NCBI RefSeq assembly: GCF_947179165.1
Contig: NC_077242.1
Location: 3,844,001 to 3,908,000, forward strand
Length of the DNA stretch: 64,000 bases
Direction: 5' to 3'
Source of the DNA: Solanum dulcamara
Lineage: Eukaryota > Streptophyta > Magnoliopsida > Solanales > Solanaceae
A program made the translations under genes and the position numbers. Below, one piece after another: positions 36,729 to 48,949 of this stretch. The notes beneath the pieces were generated by a model. The model searched no databases and was not told where the DNA came from. It was given only the letters and a program-made list of their open reading frames with translations. Each line of letters begins with the position of its first letter. Within the stretch, counting starts at the first letter, position 1.

Positions 36729-38812
36729 TTGTAACGACCCATTAGGTCGTTTTGAGTACTAGGGTTTTTTATTTCATAAAAGACTCACTCCGTAAATTTT
36801 TAATGGGTACTTTGGACTAATCGATAACTATGGTTATTTAATTAAGGAGTGAATTGAGATAACTTAATTTAATTAGTGGACTAAATTGATAATTTAGTTA
36901 ATACACTATACCACTTGTTTAATACATATAAAAATATATTAGTAGGATTTAGCTTTTATTTATTTATTAATTCATGATTAATTACCCTAAATTATAAAAG
37001 AAAACAAACAAAGAGAAAACCGTACCTGGGCGCCGACGAAGGAAATTCAACTGCTGCAGGTGAAGTTTCCATTGCATAAATCTTTTATCAAGAATGTTGA
37101 TAGCTATATTATTTTATTATATTATTAACTTGTGAAAATTTTAGAAAATTGAATGTGCATATTGCTATGCACAGTGGGTTATGGATGGTAAACAAAAAAA
37201 AAAATGTATATATATAGTTACCATTGAGTTGAACAGAAGGAAGAAAAGTTTTTATTTTATTTTATTGGAATACGTGAGTTGCTGATGTTTGTTTTCATGG
37301 ACAATTAATATACACGTGTGTGATGCCTGCTAGTGGCTAATAATTTGGAGTTAGATTTGATACCGGGCGTAGGATTTGGTGTTCTTAGATCGTAGCATCT
37401 GTGAAGTGTTCGTAAGTTGGCTTATTTTCTTTTTATTATCACACTATAATTTAAGTTGGTATATTAAGATAGGTAATTAAATGCTGGTGTATTATATTAT
37501 ATGAATACCATTAAAGTTATGTTATTTGGAAGAATTAAGACCTAATCCTAGACTTGTGATATTAGTTGGTATCAAAATTTAAGAATTGATTATAGAGTTG
37601 GGGTGAGTTGTTGGGTCTAGGTTAAACATATGTATAATAGTGGTGTCTACGGGTTCGTTTGCTTACGAATACGGTATACTTGATAGATTGGAAACGTGAG
37701 GCATCGAAGAAAGGGAAATCACCGGTGAATTAGCTTGCTTGGCTTCGGTTCTTCGGTTGAGGTAGGTTATAGTTTTTATTCCATATCATAGATAGATTCT
37801 TAATAGTGATTGATATTCATTGAGTAATGTGTGAAGTTTACTACGCATTTAATTGTTGTGGTTTGGATGATTGATATATTGTTGTGATTGGTCTGAAATA
37901 CCGAGGCCATGAAATCCATAATCTTGAACTTGCCTAATCAAAAAAATGGTGCCTTGAATAAAGAAGACTTGATGAAATATTGTTAATGAAGTGGAATGTA
38001 ATCATGAAGAATGATAAATTAATTATATTTGGATCGGGTATCACGTTCCAACACGATATATTTGGATCGGGTGTCACATTTCGACACGATAATATTAAAG
38101 AAAAACAACTTTAAATGATTTAATGCTACCCAATCTCCAATAACTCATTTCCTAAAAGAGCGTGATGTGGAGGCCTGAGTCCTCATGTATGATCTTGATA
38201 TTATTGACTGGTTATGTAATTGTTCATTACGTTATCACTTGATCTTGATCTTGTTGGTTGCCACCTGTTAAGTGCTATGGTTGATTTCCCGCTATTACTT
38301 TATGTATATTGATTTCTATTTTGAGTCAGCCGATGATACCTACTCAGTACATGTTGTCCTGTACTGACCCCTACTTGTATCTTTTCTTGTTTTATTTTGT
38401 GGAGTGCAGCGAGTGTTCTACCGACTTCGACTCGACCTCAGCTTTAGTCAGTCTCCGGTTCATAAGATTTCAGGGTAAGCTATCATTCTAGCTGGCGATG
38501 GAATCTCTTGTCATAGCATGATGTCCTTAGTTTTCGGACACGTTATGTTATTTATTTATTTGGTGTTTGATAATTCGAGATTTAGTTTTAAAATTTAGAT
38601 GTCCTTCATGTGATGACTTTCAGATTTTGGGGAATGTTATGTAATAGATTTTAGTGGCTTTTGTTATTCCTAACTTTAATAAGATTGAGCTTCCGCATTA
38701 TTGTCGTGGTTTACAAGTTGAATCGTTAATGTAAGTTGAGGTTTGTATCGTTGGTTCTCCCACCTATGAGGTTAAGTGTGGGTGTCACTCATGACCCAGT
38801 TTGGATCGTGAC
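36729..38812 (+). mobile_element. solo LTR of about 2.08 kb, probably Ty3/gypsy
   Basis: Begins (T)TGTAACGACCCATTAGG and ends GGATCGTGAC(A), start and end words typical of a long gypsy LTR group in Solanaceae. AATTG flanks it exactly on both sides (36,724-36,728 and 38,813-38,817). If the ends are set at TG..CA, the flanks are ATTGT/ATTGC (four of five). Inside are a 33-bp tandem repeat (ttggatcgggt words at 38,029 and 38,062) and the usual 3' stretch with ccgacttcgactcgacctca. There is no gag or pol sequence next to it. Confidence 0.85.
38027..38093. repeat. 33-bp tandem repeat inside the solo LTR
   Basis: Two units of tttggatcgggtRtcac followed by gttcca/atttcg and acacgata, offset 33 bp. 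Confidence 0.85.
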
Positions 38813-40260
38813 AATTGCCTTTTTTTTGAAATTTGTATTTGTATAGTCCATTTTTTAAAGTTCTATAGAAGCTTTTGTTTTCACCATTACAATGGCGGAC
38901 GAGATTTCTTTGCAAATCTCCTTGTAGATCACGTTTTTTTTGCTCAAGAACGAGGGACAAACACTATTAAGAGAAAAGAGGGTGTTGAACCTTCAAAGTC
39001 TTTAAAAGTGAAAAACAATTTTAAAAAGAGAAGAAAAGTCAATAATATTGTTTTCAATGGCAATGAAAAAAACGTCCAGGAAGAACCAAAGGAACCAGAA
39101 AAAGAGATATTGTATCATCTAACAATATATTTGTATTCACTTGTTTCTGAGAATCTTTTGATACAGTTGTATACTTTAATGTACATCAATCTCTATTTAC
39201 GTTGTGTGGTCTAATTGTATTCATGTATCAACCTTTAAAAAAAATAATATATTTTTGAATGAGAAATTCTTGATTTGTATCTATATTGATATTTGATACA
39301 TGAATACATTTGAATGAAGTTATAAATACATTTATTCCATATTGTAACAATAGGTGTATTCAATGTATGTATATACACTGTAACAATAGGTGTAATCACT
39401 GTATATGTATTCACCATAATAATAGTATATTCACTCATTGTATTTGTTGTGATTTTCAATATGCTAACTGTATACATAATACATTCTTTGAATAATACTT
39501 AAATTAATGAGCAACATATTTATCAATGAATTTCAGTAACATCTATTTCTAAATGTCTGTATCAATTATGACAAAGAACAATAGAGAAAATTGAACAATA
39601 AAGTATATTGCATTTCAATTTTTGTTAAATCGATATGAATTTCAGCAGGAGAAAGTGTTGAATGAATAATTTTTAGATGGTAATTTAATAATGGGAAGTC
39701 TGCTAGTTTAATGGACGCGATTTAAGGACTTAACATTTTAAAAAGGGACTCTACCATGTTTAATGCCTTAAAATTGAATATGTATACTAGTATACAATAA
39801 AAACAAACCTTGATACATTAAATACTACAAAATAGCTACTTAAGATGTAGTTACGTAGGGTAATAAACATAATTATAGCTATTAAAATCTATTAACCCTT
39901 AAACTAAAGTCATTCTTGTAAGTTCCTCAAATAATTATATGCACTACGGCTATAGCTTAAATTGCGTTCTAAAATCGGTTATCGGTGCACAGTTGGGCTA
40001 ATTATAGAAATGGGCCACAAGCATTGCGTAATGTTCGTTGATAAAGCCCAGATTAATGGATTCTGTGCAAACTCTTTCAGTTCAATCTGGGCTCTTGTAG
40101 ACATACTTATATGGGCCAGAGAAACTATCTTGCCTAAGGCTCGATAATTCTTGCGTAACTTGAAACATTTTCTTTGGGTAACTTATAAAAAATTCACTAA
40201 TTTAGGAGCTAATTACTTAAATACGTGTTACTTTACAATATTATGAATTTTACCAGATTT
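38813..40260. other. intergenic; possible decayed transposon, no gene supported
   Basis: An open frame of about 130 codons (38,801-39,214) runs out of the LTR end into lysine-rich sequence (KVKNNFKKRRKV). Its start lies in the LTR, so it is not a gene as it stands. At 39,340-39,440 the words gtaacaataggtgtat and atgtattca recur. I can name no family. Confidence 0.4.
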
Positions 40261-40261
40261 T

Positions 40262-40570
40262 AGAATCCAGATACATGTATCTGACCTGTCTAGATACATG
40301 TACCTCGGATACATGGGGCCAAAGTTATGTGTAATTTGTTCTAAATACATTTTATATAAGTAAATTTGCATGTATCAGGAATACATAGATAAATTTCTCC
40401 CGCCTCCCTTCTATCTCGCTCTTGTATCTGGTATCCTAGATACATGTCTAGTATTAATTACATGTCAGATACATATATCTAGTGTGATTCGCATGTATAT
40501 GAGATACGTGGAAAAATATCGCTCGCTTCTCTCCCGTTTTCGGTCGTCTCTCTCCCTATTTCGGTTATAT
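40262..40570. repeat. cluster of agatacatgtatct palindromes and ctctctcc-rich sequence
   Basis: The palindrome agatacatgtatct, or parts of it, occurs at 40,269, 40,292, 40,437, 40,467 and elsewhere. It is followed by cgctcgcttctctcccgttt, a composition often seen at the edges of Solanaceae MULE-type elements. No terminal repeats were found. Confidence 0.4.
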
Positions 40571-40882
40571 GGTAACAAAAAAATGTATCCATGTGTATTT
40601 AATTTGAAATCTTGTATGGAGTTATTAATTAATAAAACAATATGTAATTATTTCAAATTATTGGGAAAATTAGTAAATATGATAATAATGTTTGTGTAAT
40701 TAGGTAATTTATCCTCTCTTTTTTTTTTGTGGTGAAATTATGTATTTGATAGATCAATAAAAAATATTTACAACCGCTATAAATTATAGACTTGCCATTT
40801 ATTTAATCGGATCACTAATTTAAGTTAATTTATCTTCTTCTTTTTATTATCTTTTGATTTTGACTTTAATTGTCAAGATTTT

Positions 40883-41099
40883 GAGCATGTTTGGATTAGC
40901 TGAAAAGTTGATCAAATCAGCTATTAAGTTATTTTTTAACTTCTGAAAGTATTTGGAGAATCAAAAAATATATAAAATAAGTTAAAATTTACAAAAGGAA
41001 ATCAAAAGTTTAAAGTTGGTCTTCCCTTTACTTTTTACTTTTTGACTTTAAAGTCATTTTTAGTTTAAAAATTATTTTTAAGTCAACCCAAACGAGTTC
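40883..41099. mobile_element. Tourist-like MITE, single-unit relative of the 18-kb element
   Basis: The left end GAGCATGTTTGGATTAGCTG and the right end, read back as GAACTCGTTTGGGTTGACTT, are imperfect inverted repeats. The interior (aaaataagttaaaatttaca and gaaatcaaaagtttaaagtt) matches one unit of the element at 17,995. The flanks are TTT and TTA. Confidence 0.75.
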
Positions 41100-43540
41100 T
41101 TAATTAATCACTTTTGGACTATGACTTAGTTACGTATTTATTTAATGTATTTTAAAAATCAAATACTTATACTTATAAACTATAGAAATTTTATACTTAC
41201 ATTCCTTGTGATGTTATCCTTGTTTTTTCTAAAGACATTTAAATCTCTTAGACAATAGAAATCATAGACAAACAGTAAAACCTAACATTAACGAATTTTA
41301 AAGCAAAATAATAACTAAAAGCTAATACATAAAAGAGAAATTTATGTCAAAAAAATATTATAAATAAATAAAATTTTCAAATAACTTACGTATTTAAAAT
41401 TGAAGAAAGTTAATTACAGTACCAACCGTTACAGTACTTCTCAACATGAAAATATCTCACTGAAAGAGAAAGCCAACAAACCATAATTATATTCGAAAAA
41501 AAAGAAGAAAAAGAAAACCATAACTTTTTGACTTGCAACATGTCAAATTTTCCTTCGTTCAACCAACTTTCCACACATCCTACCAAACACAAAATGTAGA
41601 TTCAGTGATCCACCATTTTCAGTCAAATTTAAGTTATATGAGTAAATAATATATTCAATGTAATTTAATTTTATCGTATCGACCTATTACTAATGCTAAT
41701 TAAAAAACAAATAATAAAATAAATTATATAACTAAATAACAACCGATGAATTATCACAAAAAATTGTTAACAACTATAAGTGATAATTTTTAATTTATAT
41801 CGTCAATGCATAAAATTTAAACTCACGGTTAAAGATAGCCTATTGAAAGAACGTTGGTTGGAACTTTTTCGATAAATTTGGGTGTCAAAAACGCGGAGAG
41901 AGACACGTTTCAATTGACCAAATATGATTTTATAGCTTCAATTTTAATTAAACACGTTTTTGTGAATGTTCCAAAAAAGAAGATTCTAATAACAATACGT
42001 GTCCATTTTTGTAAGGTTTGCCTAACCTCTGGGAGTTGTTGAATTATTCCTCAGTTTTATATTATTTGACGCATATTAATTTGATATAATCCTTGCGAAG
42101 ATTTTAGTTAGAGGTGTATTACTTTATTAATCTTATTAATGCTTTGAAACGATAAGTTAAACAAATAAATTAAAATAATTATTTTAAAGAAACAAATATT
42201 ATGAAACGAAAGAATATTATTTGCTCGAAGATAATCATAAAAATAAAGGGGAAGAAAATAGGACAAGTAAATATAATTGCGCAGGGTGTGACATTTATGT
42301 ATGATTGTTTATTGGATAACTTTTCCTTTTTTTCTTAAATAATGACAATGAAGTCAATTCGATTGCTTTTCGTTTCGTTTAGATCCTCCTTTGTGTCATT
42401 GTGTGGTTTAGTTGGGGTAGGTATCTTGAGGGATTCATTCAAAAATATTTTGTCAAAAAATTTAAATAGATATTGAATGTTTTAATTATTTTTTTTGTAT
42501 TTATTTTTTTATATTTTAATTTTATTTTTAGTGAAAATTCTTGGTTCTTTAGAATGGATAAAAAAAATAAATTATTTTTCAATTTTTTCATGTTTAATAG
42601 ATCAATTAGTTTTTTTGAAAAATATCTTCTCTAAAAAAATAATTAGTTTCTTAAAAACGTAAAAAATATTTTTTCTAGTAGAAGTATAGAAACGAATTTC
42701 ACGAGTAGTTTTCTACGTGGGTTGTGTCATCCCAATTTCCGCCCTTCAATACACCTCAACTTCGTAGCCTCCATCTCCACCACCCTAAATCCCATCTCTC
42801 ATAGTATAAACAAATGTTTTTAGGATAATAGTTGCGTTTATCTAACGGACATAAGAAAACAAGTAATTAAGAAATCACTTAATTAGTTTCTGTTTGATCA
42901 TGAACATGTTTCATTTTTTTTGTGTGTGTATTGGGGGTGAGGGGAACGAGGTGGGGGGGGGGGGGGGGGGATTTATTCCAGAAAATGATTTGGATATAAA
43001 ATTGTTACAAACTTAAGTTAAATTTAAAAATTTACCGAAATTAGAAAAACTCTAAAAAAAATAAAAATTCACTCCAAATCACTCACAAAAATTCAAAAAT
43101 AATTACAATTTGTATTGATCATATTAAAATGCAATTCTAATTTCAAATACCATTTCCAACATTTAAATTTTTTTTAGTATTTTTCCAAATTTAATAATTT
43201 TTATATTCAAAATCCATTCAATTTAACTTCAAAAACTAAATATGGTAACATGATAATCATAAGTGTCTAAAATTATATAAACAGACTATCCCTATACCCA
43301 CAATTAATTTGAGACTTAATATTATCCTTTCTTACATGTCTAGGCCAGGATATATATGTCGAGTACATATAACAAAAAGTACGAGAGTCCATCATTCGAT
43401 AGCCGAAAATTAAATATGAATTTGATTTATGATAACATGTTACCAAAAAAAATTAACATAGTTTTTACGTCTAACGCAACTATAAAAATTAATTTATGAA
43501 ATCATAATTATTCGAGATATAAAAAGGTGACAAGCGCACG
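41100..43540. other. intergenic, no gene seen
   Basis: AT-rich. It contains a run of 18 G at 42,953-42,970 after gggggtgaggggaacgaggt, and a C-rich patch near 42,745-42,800 (ccaccctaaatcccatc). Open frames here are short and featureless. Confidence 0.5.
42953..42970 (+). repeat. homopolymer of 18 G
   Basis: Uninterrupted G18, preceded by three shorter G runs. It may form a G-quadruplex, and its length is hard to sequence exactly. Confidence 0.9.
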
Positions 43541-44850
43541 TGTTGGATTTTATGCAGTTTTGATAATTGATAAAGTGACATAAAACTGTCTCAAATAACT
43601 GAATTCGTAGCAAGATCATAAAATAAATAAAGACACAAGTGTGCAGAAATTAAGGATTTCGTGATAAAACTCAAGAAAATAAATATGTGATGAATTGAAG
43701 AGTTGGAGTTCGACTACAATGTAACACAAAAGAATCAATAAATCTGATTTGAAAGAGTCTAAAAGGGCAAGGAGTTTCATGAATTGAAGATGGAGTCTCA
43801 TTTGAAGTAGAACTCTTCAAGTGAGTGCTAAATTGAAGAATTGGAGTTCGACTACAATATAAAAGAATCAAGGAGTTTGATTTGAAGAAAGAGTCTAAAG
43901 AGGCACAAAGTTTGAATTGAAAACGGAGTCTCACTTGAAGTAGAACTCTAATTAAATAGAATTCGAGCCAATGTGGAGTTTAAAGTGAAGAATAACTCTA
44001 TAAAAAATTGTGCTTAGTTAAATAGATGTGAAGTCGTACAAAATACTCGTGCCTAAACAGCTACGGTTAAATTAAACAACAAAACAGAGACTAAAAGGAA
44101 AAGTGAGGTAATAAAATCGAATAGCAAAGTCAATTACGGTTAAATTAAACATCCAACATCTTCTAAATTGATCGACAAGATAATGCAAATGATCACTACA
44201 ACTAATTAGTTAATTGTTGGGTTTTAAAAGGTGTGAATGGAAAAGAAAGAGTTGTGACTTTTTTGAGACTTTTTTGGAAGATTGTTGTGACTTTAAAAAG
44301 ATTGTGACTTTTGCGAAGGGTTGTAATTTTTCTAAAGAGTTGTGACCTTTTCGATAATGCACAATAAGTATCTGTTCACACTAACCTTTGTTGTTTATAA
44401 ATAGAGGATTTTCCTCTCATTTTTCCACAACGAATTTCTGGACTTCTTCTTCTACTACTAAATCTAATATTTAAATGTACTTTACTGTTGTGTTGAGTGG
44501 TTTGCTGATACCCTGGATTTAGATAGCGATATAACGGTGAGTAAAATTATTCTATTCTGCGAAGATATATTTCATTAATCTGGAATACTTTAGGGGAATA
44601 ATTTACTTAAGGATGCATTAAGTGGCTCGATTTTCTTTTTGGAGAACAATATTTTGTATATTATTTCTAATCTATTTTAGATTCTTATTTATGTTTACTA
44701 ATTTTGAGTTTTCTAGTTTTGAAAATACTCTTTTAACCTTACTGTTTCTTGAAAAAACGTTCAAAATTTTTGTTCTTAATATTTTAGTAATAGAGATTAA
44801 CAACAATTTAATTGATGAGTTTGTTGATGTTATCTTAATTAATTAGTGGC
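43541..44850 (+). mobile_element. probable Ty1/copia LTR remnant (end not resolved)
   Basis: Starts TGTTGGATTTTATGCAGTTT, a common copia LTR start in Solanaceae, and has a promoter-like TTTATAAATAGAGG near 44,394 with ctctcatttttcc after it. The right end and the 5-bp target duplication could not be found, so the limit at 44,850 is only a guess. It contains a 138-bp internal duplication. No gag or pol sequence was recognised. Confidence 0.45.
43700..43975. repeat. 138-bp imperfect tandem duplication in the LTR remnant
   Basis: ttggagttcgactacaat occurs at 43,703 and 43,841. After it, aatcaa, gatttgaa, gagtct, aaagg, ggagtctca and ttgaagtagaactct recur in the same order in both copies. Confidence 0.85.
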
Positions 44851-47560
44851 AACCACGCGCTAAAATAGTGATGTTGCGTGGCATGCGTTGATGATATATG
44901 TTATTTGATGAAGTTTAGTTAGGTTAGATATGAGTATAAAAAAATATATTAAATAAATAAATAAATCCAAATAAGAAAGCAAATAATATTTATTCAAGTT
45001 CAACTGCAAAATATCGAGTATAGTCATACTATTAAATCAAAATAAACTAGATGCTGAGTCACATGCATGTTTATGTTAATGACCTTAATCAACACACAAT
45101 TGGGTCAATTCTAAAGTATACTACGCTGGTGTCTTAGGTCTTGAGTTCAAAATTTTAAAATATTGAAATTTTTAATAAAATCGAACGTTTTCTTTTATAA
45201 TGAATTTAATACAAGATAAACATGAATCAATCAAATCAGTGCAATACATGAGAATTAAGTGGGAGATCAGTGGAGTTAAGAAATGCTGTTGAGGATAATT
45301 GTTTGTCTTGAATTACCTACCAGACTAAAAAGTTCTTAATATTTTTAAATTTATGTATTGTATTTTTTATCGGATGTACCCAAGGGACAATTTATGTATT
45401 GTATTGACATGCATGAACCTAAGATTTAATTAATTAAACAAAAGTGCCAATAGTAGAACGCGTTTTTTCGAACAAATAAAGTAGGAAAATGCAGGTCCAT
45501 TATTTGTATTTTTGTGAAGGAAGCCATCGATTAGAATATTAGTCAAATCAAAGAGTATTTTGCTTGATATACAAGCTTACTTCTTTTCTTTTTCTTTGGC
45601 AGTCCCTCGGTGTCAGTATCTATATTGAAATTTTATTAAATTCAATTTTACAGAAAGTTTTATATTTGGGGGCAAAGTGTTCCTAATAAAAGTGACTTTG
45701 TATTCATTAAGACTAAAAATCTGAGAGCTTTAACTAAGGATAAAGTTGTACTTAATTACCACATCATCACAATCTTTATTGGTATCTTACCCTTTTTTCC
45801 CCTTCTATTTGATATTACAATCTGTTATTCGGAATTTATTTGTGTGTCTAATGCAGATTTTCATCGCATATTAGAACACATTAAAAAGAGAAGCACTTTC
45901 CACTATAAGTTTCTCTGTTAAAGACTTAAATTTGAAACTTCTAATTAAGAATTGAGAAATCTTATACGTCTTGCCATATCCCCTTGGAAGTAATGTTTAC
46001 CTAACATTTCTTCTCAACCAAACTTTTAATAGTCAAAATATTCCTTTTAGGATGGATATGCAAGATTTAGCTACGTACGTACACAATCTTTTGTCTAATT
46101 AATTATATGAAAGATCTATCATTAGCTTCTATCTGAAAACTTCTATATGTTCTCAGAGAGAATTTATTTGTTGACTATATTTACTTTCTTTTTTAACAAT
46201 TAATCATGCCTTATTATCCACAAATGATCTTGTGTGTGTATATATTTTAAAGGAAAAGTTAAGCCGCACAACAAATATAGTCCTTATATTTATCTGTAAT
46301 AGCGATATTTTAAAAAAATTGCAATACATAGTGAAGATTTGAATTTAGAAGTAAATACACCTAATAAGCTTGTTTTCTTATTTCAAGCTTGAATACAAGT
46401 ATATTTTATAAAATATAGTGACATGCTGGTTGTTTTCTTGTGAGGGTTGAGATGATTTCTGATAATAATACAAGTATATTTTATAAAATATAATTATCGT
46501 ACAGTGAAAAACATGAATATAATGTATTTCCCTTACACATGAATACATTATATTCCGCTATAGTTTAAAATAAATTACTGTTATGTTTCATAAATACACA
46601 AACTATGATTATGTTTTGTAATTACGGGTGAAATTGTCGAAATCTTTAGAAAATTTTCTTAAAGGAAAAATTATTAATTATTGATAAATATTTAATTGTG
46701 AATTCAATTATATAATATTAACTTGAGATTGTTATATAAATTTTAAATTTTGAAACTACCTGCGAAAAGTAGTAACTTTGAAATTCTTACCTATTAGTAT
46801 CAGTTGAACCTAAAGGGACATCATATTGTACTTCTGAGTTATCTACTTATCTTGAAGTAGAGGTGAATCTATAGAATTTTTAGAACATAAGTAAAAATAT
46901 TTATTTAGTAGAATTTGATTCCTAGTCATCTAGGTAAATAACTTAACGACCTTCAACACAGAGCAATACTTAATCTTCTTGTCAATAAATAAAATTATAT
47001 TAATTTTAAATATATACATAAAATATTTAATTTTATAAAAAAAAACACGAATTCATATGCCATATATAATTTTATAGTCACGTCTTACTCTCTTAGACAT
47101 GAATTATTGTAGGCACTAAGCAGTAAGTCAGATCGATGCAGTACAATTTTTTTAATGGAACAATATGTACTAGAGTACATTGAACATGATAAAAAGAAAT
47201 ATGTAAAAGCTGGATGTCAACAAATAAAGTATCATAGAGAACCAAAGTCTATCTAATGTGGTGAATGGAGAAATTAAATTGGTAATTCAGTTGCTCTTTA
47301 TAACAATTTTCCTCAATAATAATATTTTATTATAATAATCATATCTTGATGGTGGAAGTAATTTTTCATATATACTTTTTATAACAATATTTTACAATAA
47401 CAACTAAAAAGTATCGAAACAAACGACTCTATTATAGAAAGATTTAACGGTATATCCCAAATATTACATAAAAAGTTTAACAAAAAAAGGTAAAAAAAGA
47501 GCAACTACTCAACTCTCTTGTACTAGGGTCCCTTTTGCTTCTTAAAATGGCTTCCATTTC
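44851..47560. other. intergenic, no gene seen
   Basis: AT-rich; no long open frame, no clear repeat ends. The phrase aagtatattttataaaatata occurs at 46,398 and 46,472. Confidence 0.5.
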
Positions 47561-47561
47561 C

Positions 47562-47750
47562 AAATAATCTTATCTTTCGTACCCTGACTAATTCCATCAT
47601 ATAATTGGTGTGCATCAATACAAAAACGTTCAAATGAAGCTCATCATGTAGTTTATCTTCACTCTTGAGTCTTGTCCGTATAGCCTAGCATGTAGCAAGT
47701 TGTAATATCAATGTCCTACATATGCATTACGATATGATAGAAGATTTTTT
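47562..47750. repeat. diverged direct repeat, copy 1 (partner at 48,802)
   Basis: aataatcttatctttcgtac, then aattccatcatat, attg, tgtgca, caagttg, tgcatta and atatgat in this order. The same series recurs at 48,802-48,946. Confidence 0.65.
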
Positions 47751-47850
47751 TTTCTTTTTTTGTGTTTGAGTTTCTATAATACAATTAGTGATCTTAGATA
47801 TTTCGCTAAAAATGTTTAAGTATTTTCAAGATATAATATGAATTGATGAC

Positions 47851-48236
47851 TGTTTGCAACAAATTTTAATGTGATAAAAAATAAATTGCAATCACAAATA
47901 AAATAAAATATGAATAAACATAATTTTATTGATAAACGATATGGTACAAATCTGTTTGTTCTCTTGATCCTTTTCTATGATTTTTTTCTGTGATTTGAAG
48001 GTAGTTAATAGCGTATTTCTCGAACTAGGATGATTTGGATCTCCTTGAGATTTATTTGATCTCCATTGATCTTTGTGAATATATCATGAATTTGTGTAAC
48101 ATTCGAGATACCTCTTCAAAGGAATATAGTAGTCTTTATATAGGCATAAACTAGGGTTTAAGATAGACTAACCTCCAAGAATCCTAACTGATATCAAACT
48201 CGTCTTGTAGAGTCCTGCAAAATTTCAATGTCTACA
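47851..48236 (-). mobile_element. solo LTR, family A copy 2
   Basis: A 386-bp block, reverse-complement homologue of the LTR at 25,025. On the minus strand it starts TGTAGACATTGA and ends GTTGCAAACA, with TATATAAAG (plus 48,134-48,142) and an AATAAA in the same places. The flanks are ATGAC and ACGAC, a 5-bp duplication with one change. Confidence 0.88.
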
Positions 48237-48801
48237 ACGACAACCTTCAGGGCAATAGCCATAGCCAGATTTATGATTTTCATTAAAAGGGCTCAAAGTA
48301 TTTGAGATCTAAACTTGAAATCTCAAGGTTAATTTTGAACTTTTTAAATCACGGAATCAACTTCTAGGCTTGTTTTCATGAAATTCAAATTTGTATATAT
48401 ACATACAAAAAAAATTAGAAAAAGACTTTTTATATACAATGTAATTTTTTGATGAGGGAATAGGTCTGCCGCTCTCCCCAAAGACAACTCACTTACTATT
48501 CGAATGTCAAACTTAGTGTTTAACAACTCACTTAATATTTGAATGTCCAACTTAGTGTTTAAGTTCTCAACCCTTGTATACAAGGTACTTATTATTCATT
48601 GGAAATAAACAAGAAAGTGGCCAATTTTAATTAATATTGGTCCTTATTTCAACAAAAGATCTCTCATGAATTATATAACATGACATATCACAAATAATAT
48701 ATAAAAAATATTTTTTATTGTCAAAGATAAACTTCTCCTTAAAAGCATTGCTATAATAATGTGCACAACCAATATGGAGTCTTTTCTGAAAAAGGAAAAA
48801 A

Positions 48802-48946
48802 GAATAATCTTATCTTTCGTACCCCAATTCCATCATATGATTGTTGTGCAAGTTATCCCATGGTTTACACTTGTCCCTAAAACCTAACAAGTTGATACAT
48901 TATGAACCTATAAATTGTATGCATTACTATATGATATGTGGTCTTT
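48802..48946. repeat. diverged direct repeat, copy 2 (partner at 47,562)
   Basis: Second copy of the block at 47,562. The solo LTR lies between the two copies. Confidence 0.65.
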
Positions 48947-48949
48947 TTA

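Noticed and set aside
38801..39214. Open frame of about 137 codons with a lysine-rich middle
   Set aside because: It begins with a non-ATG codon inside the end of the solo LTR and crosses its junction, so it arose by the insertion.
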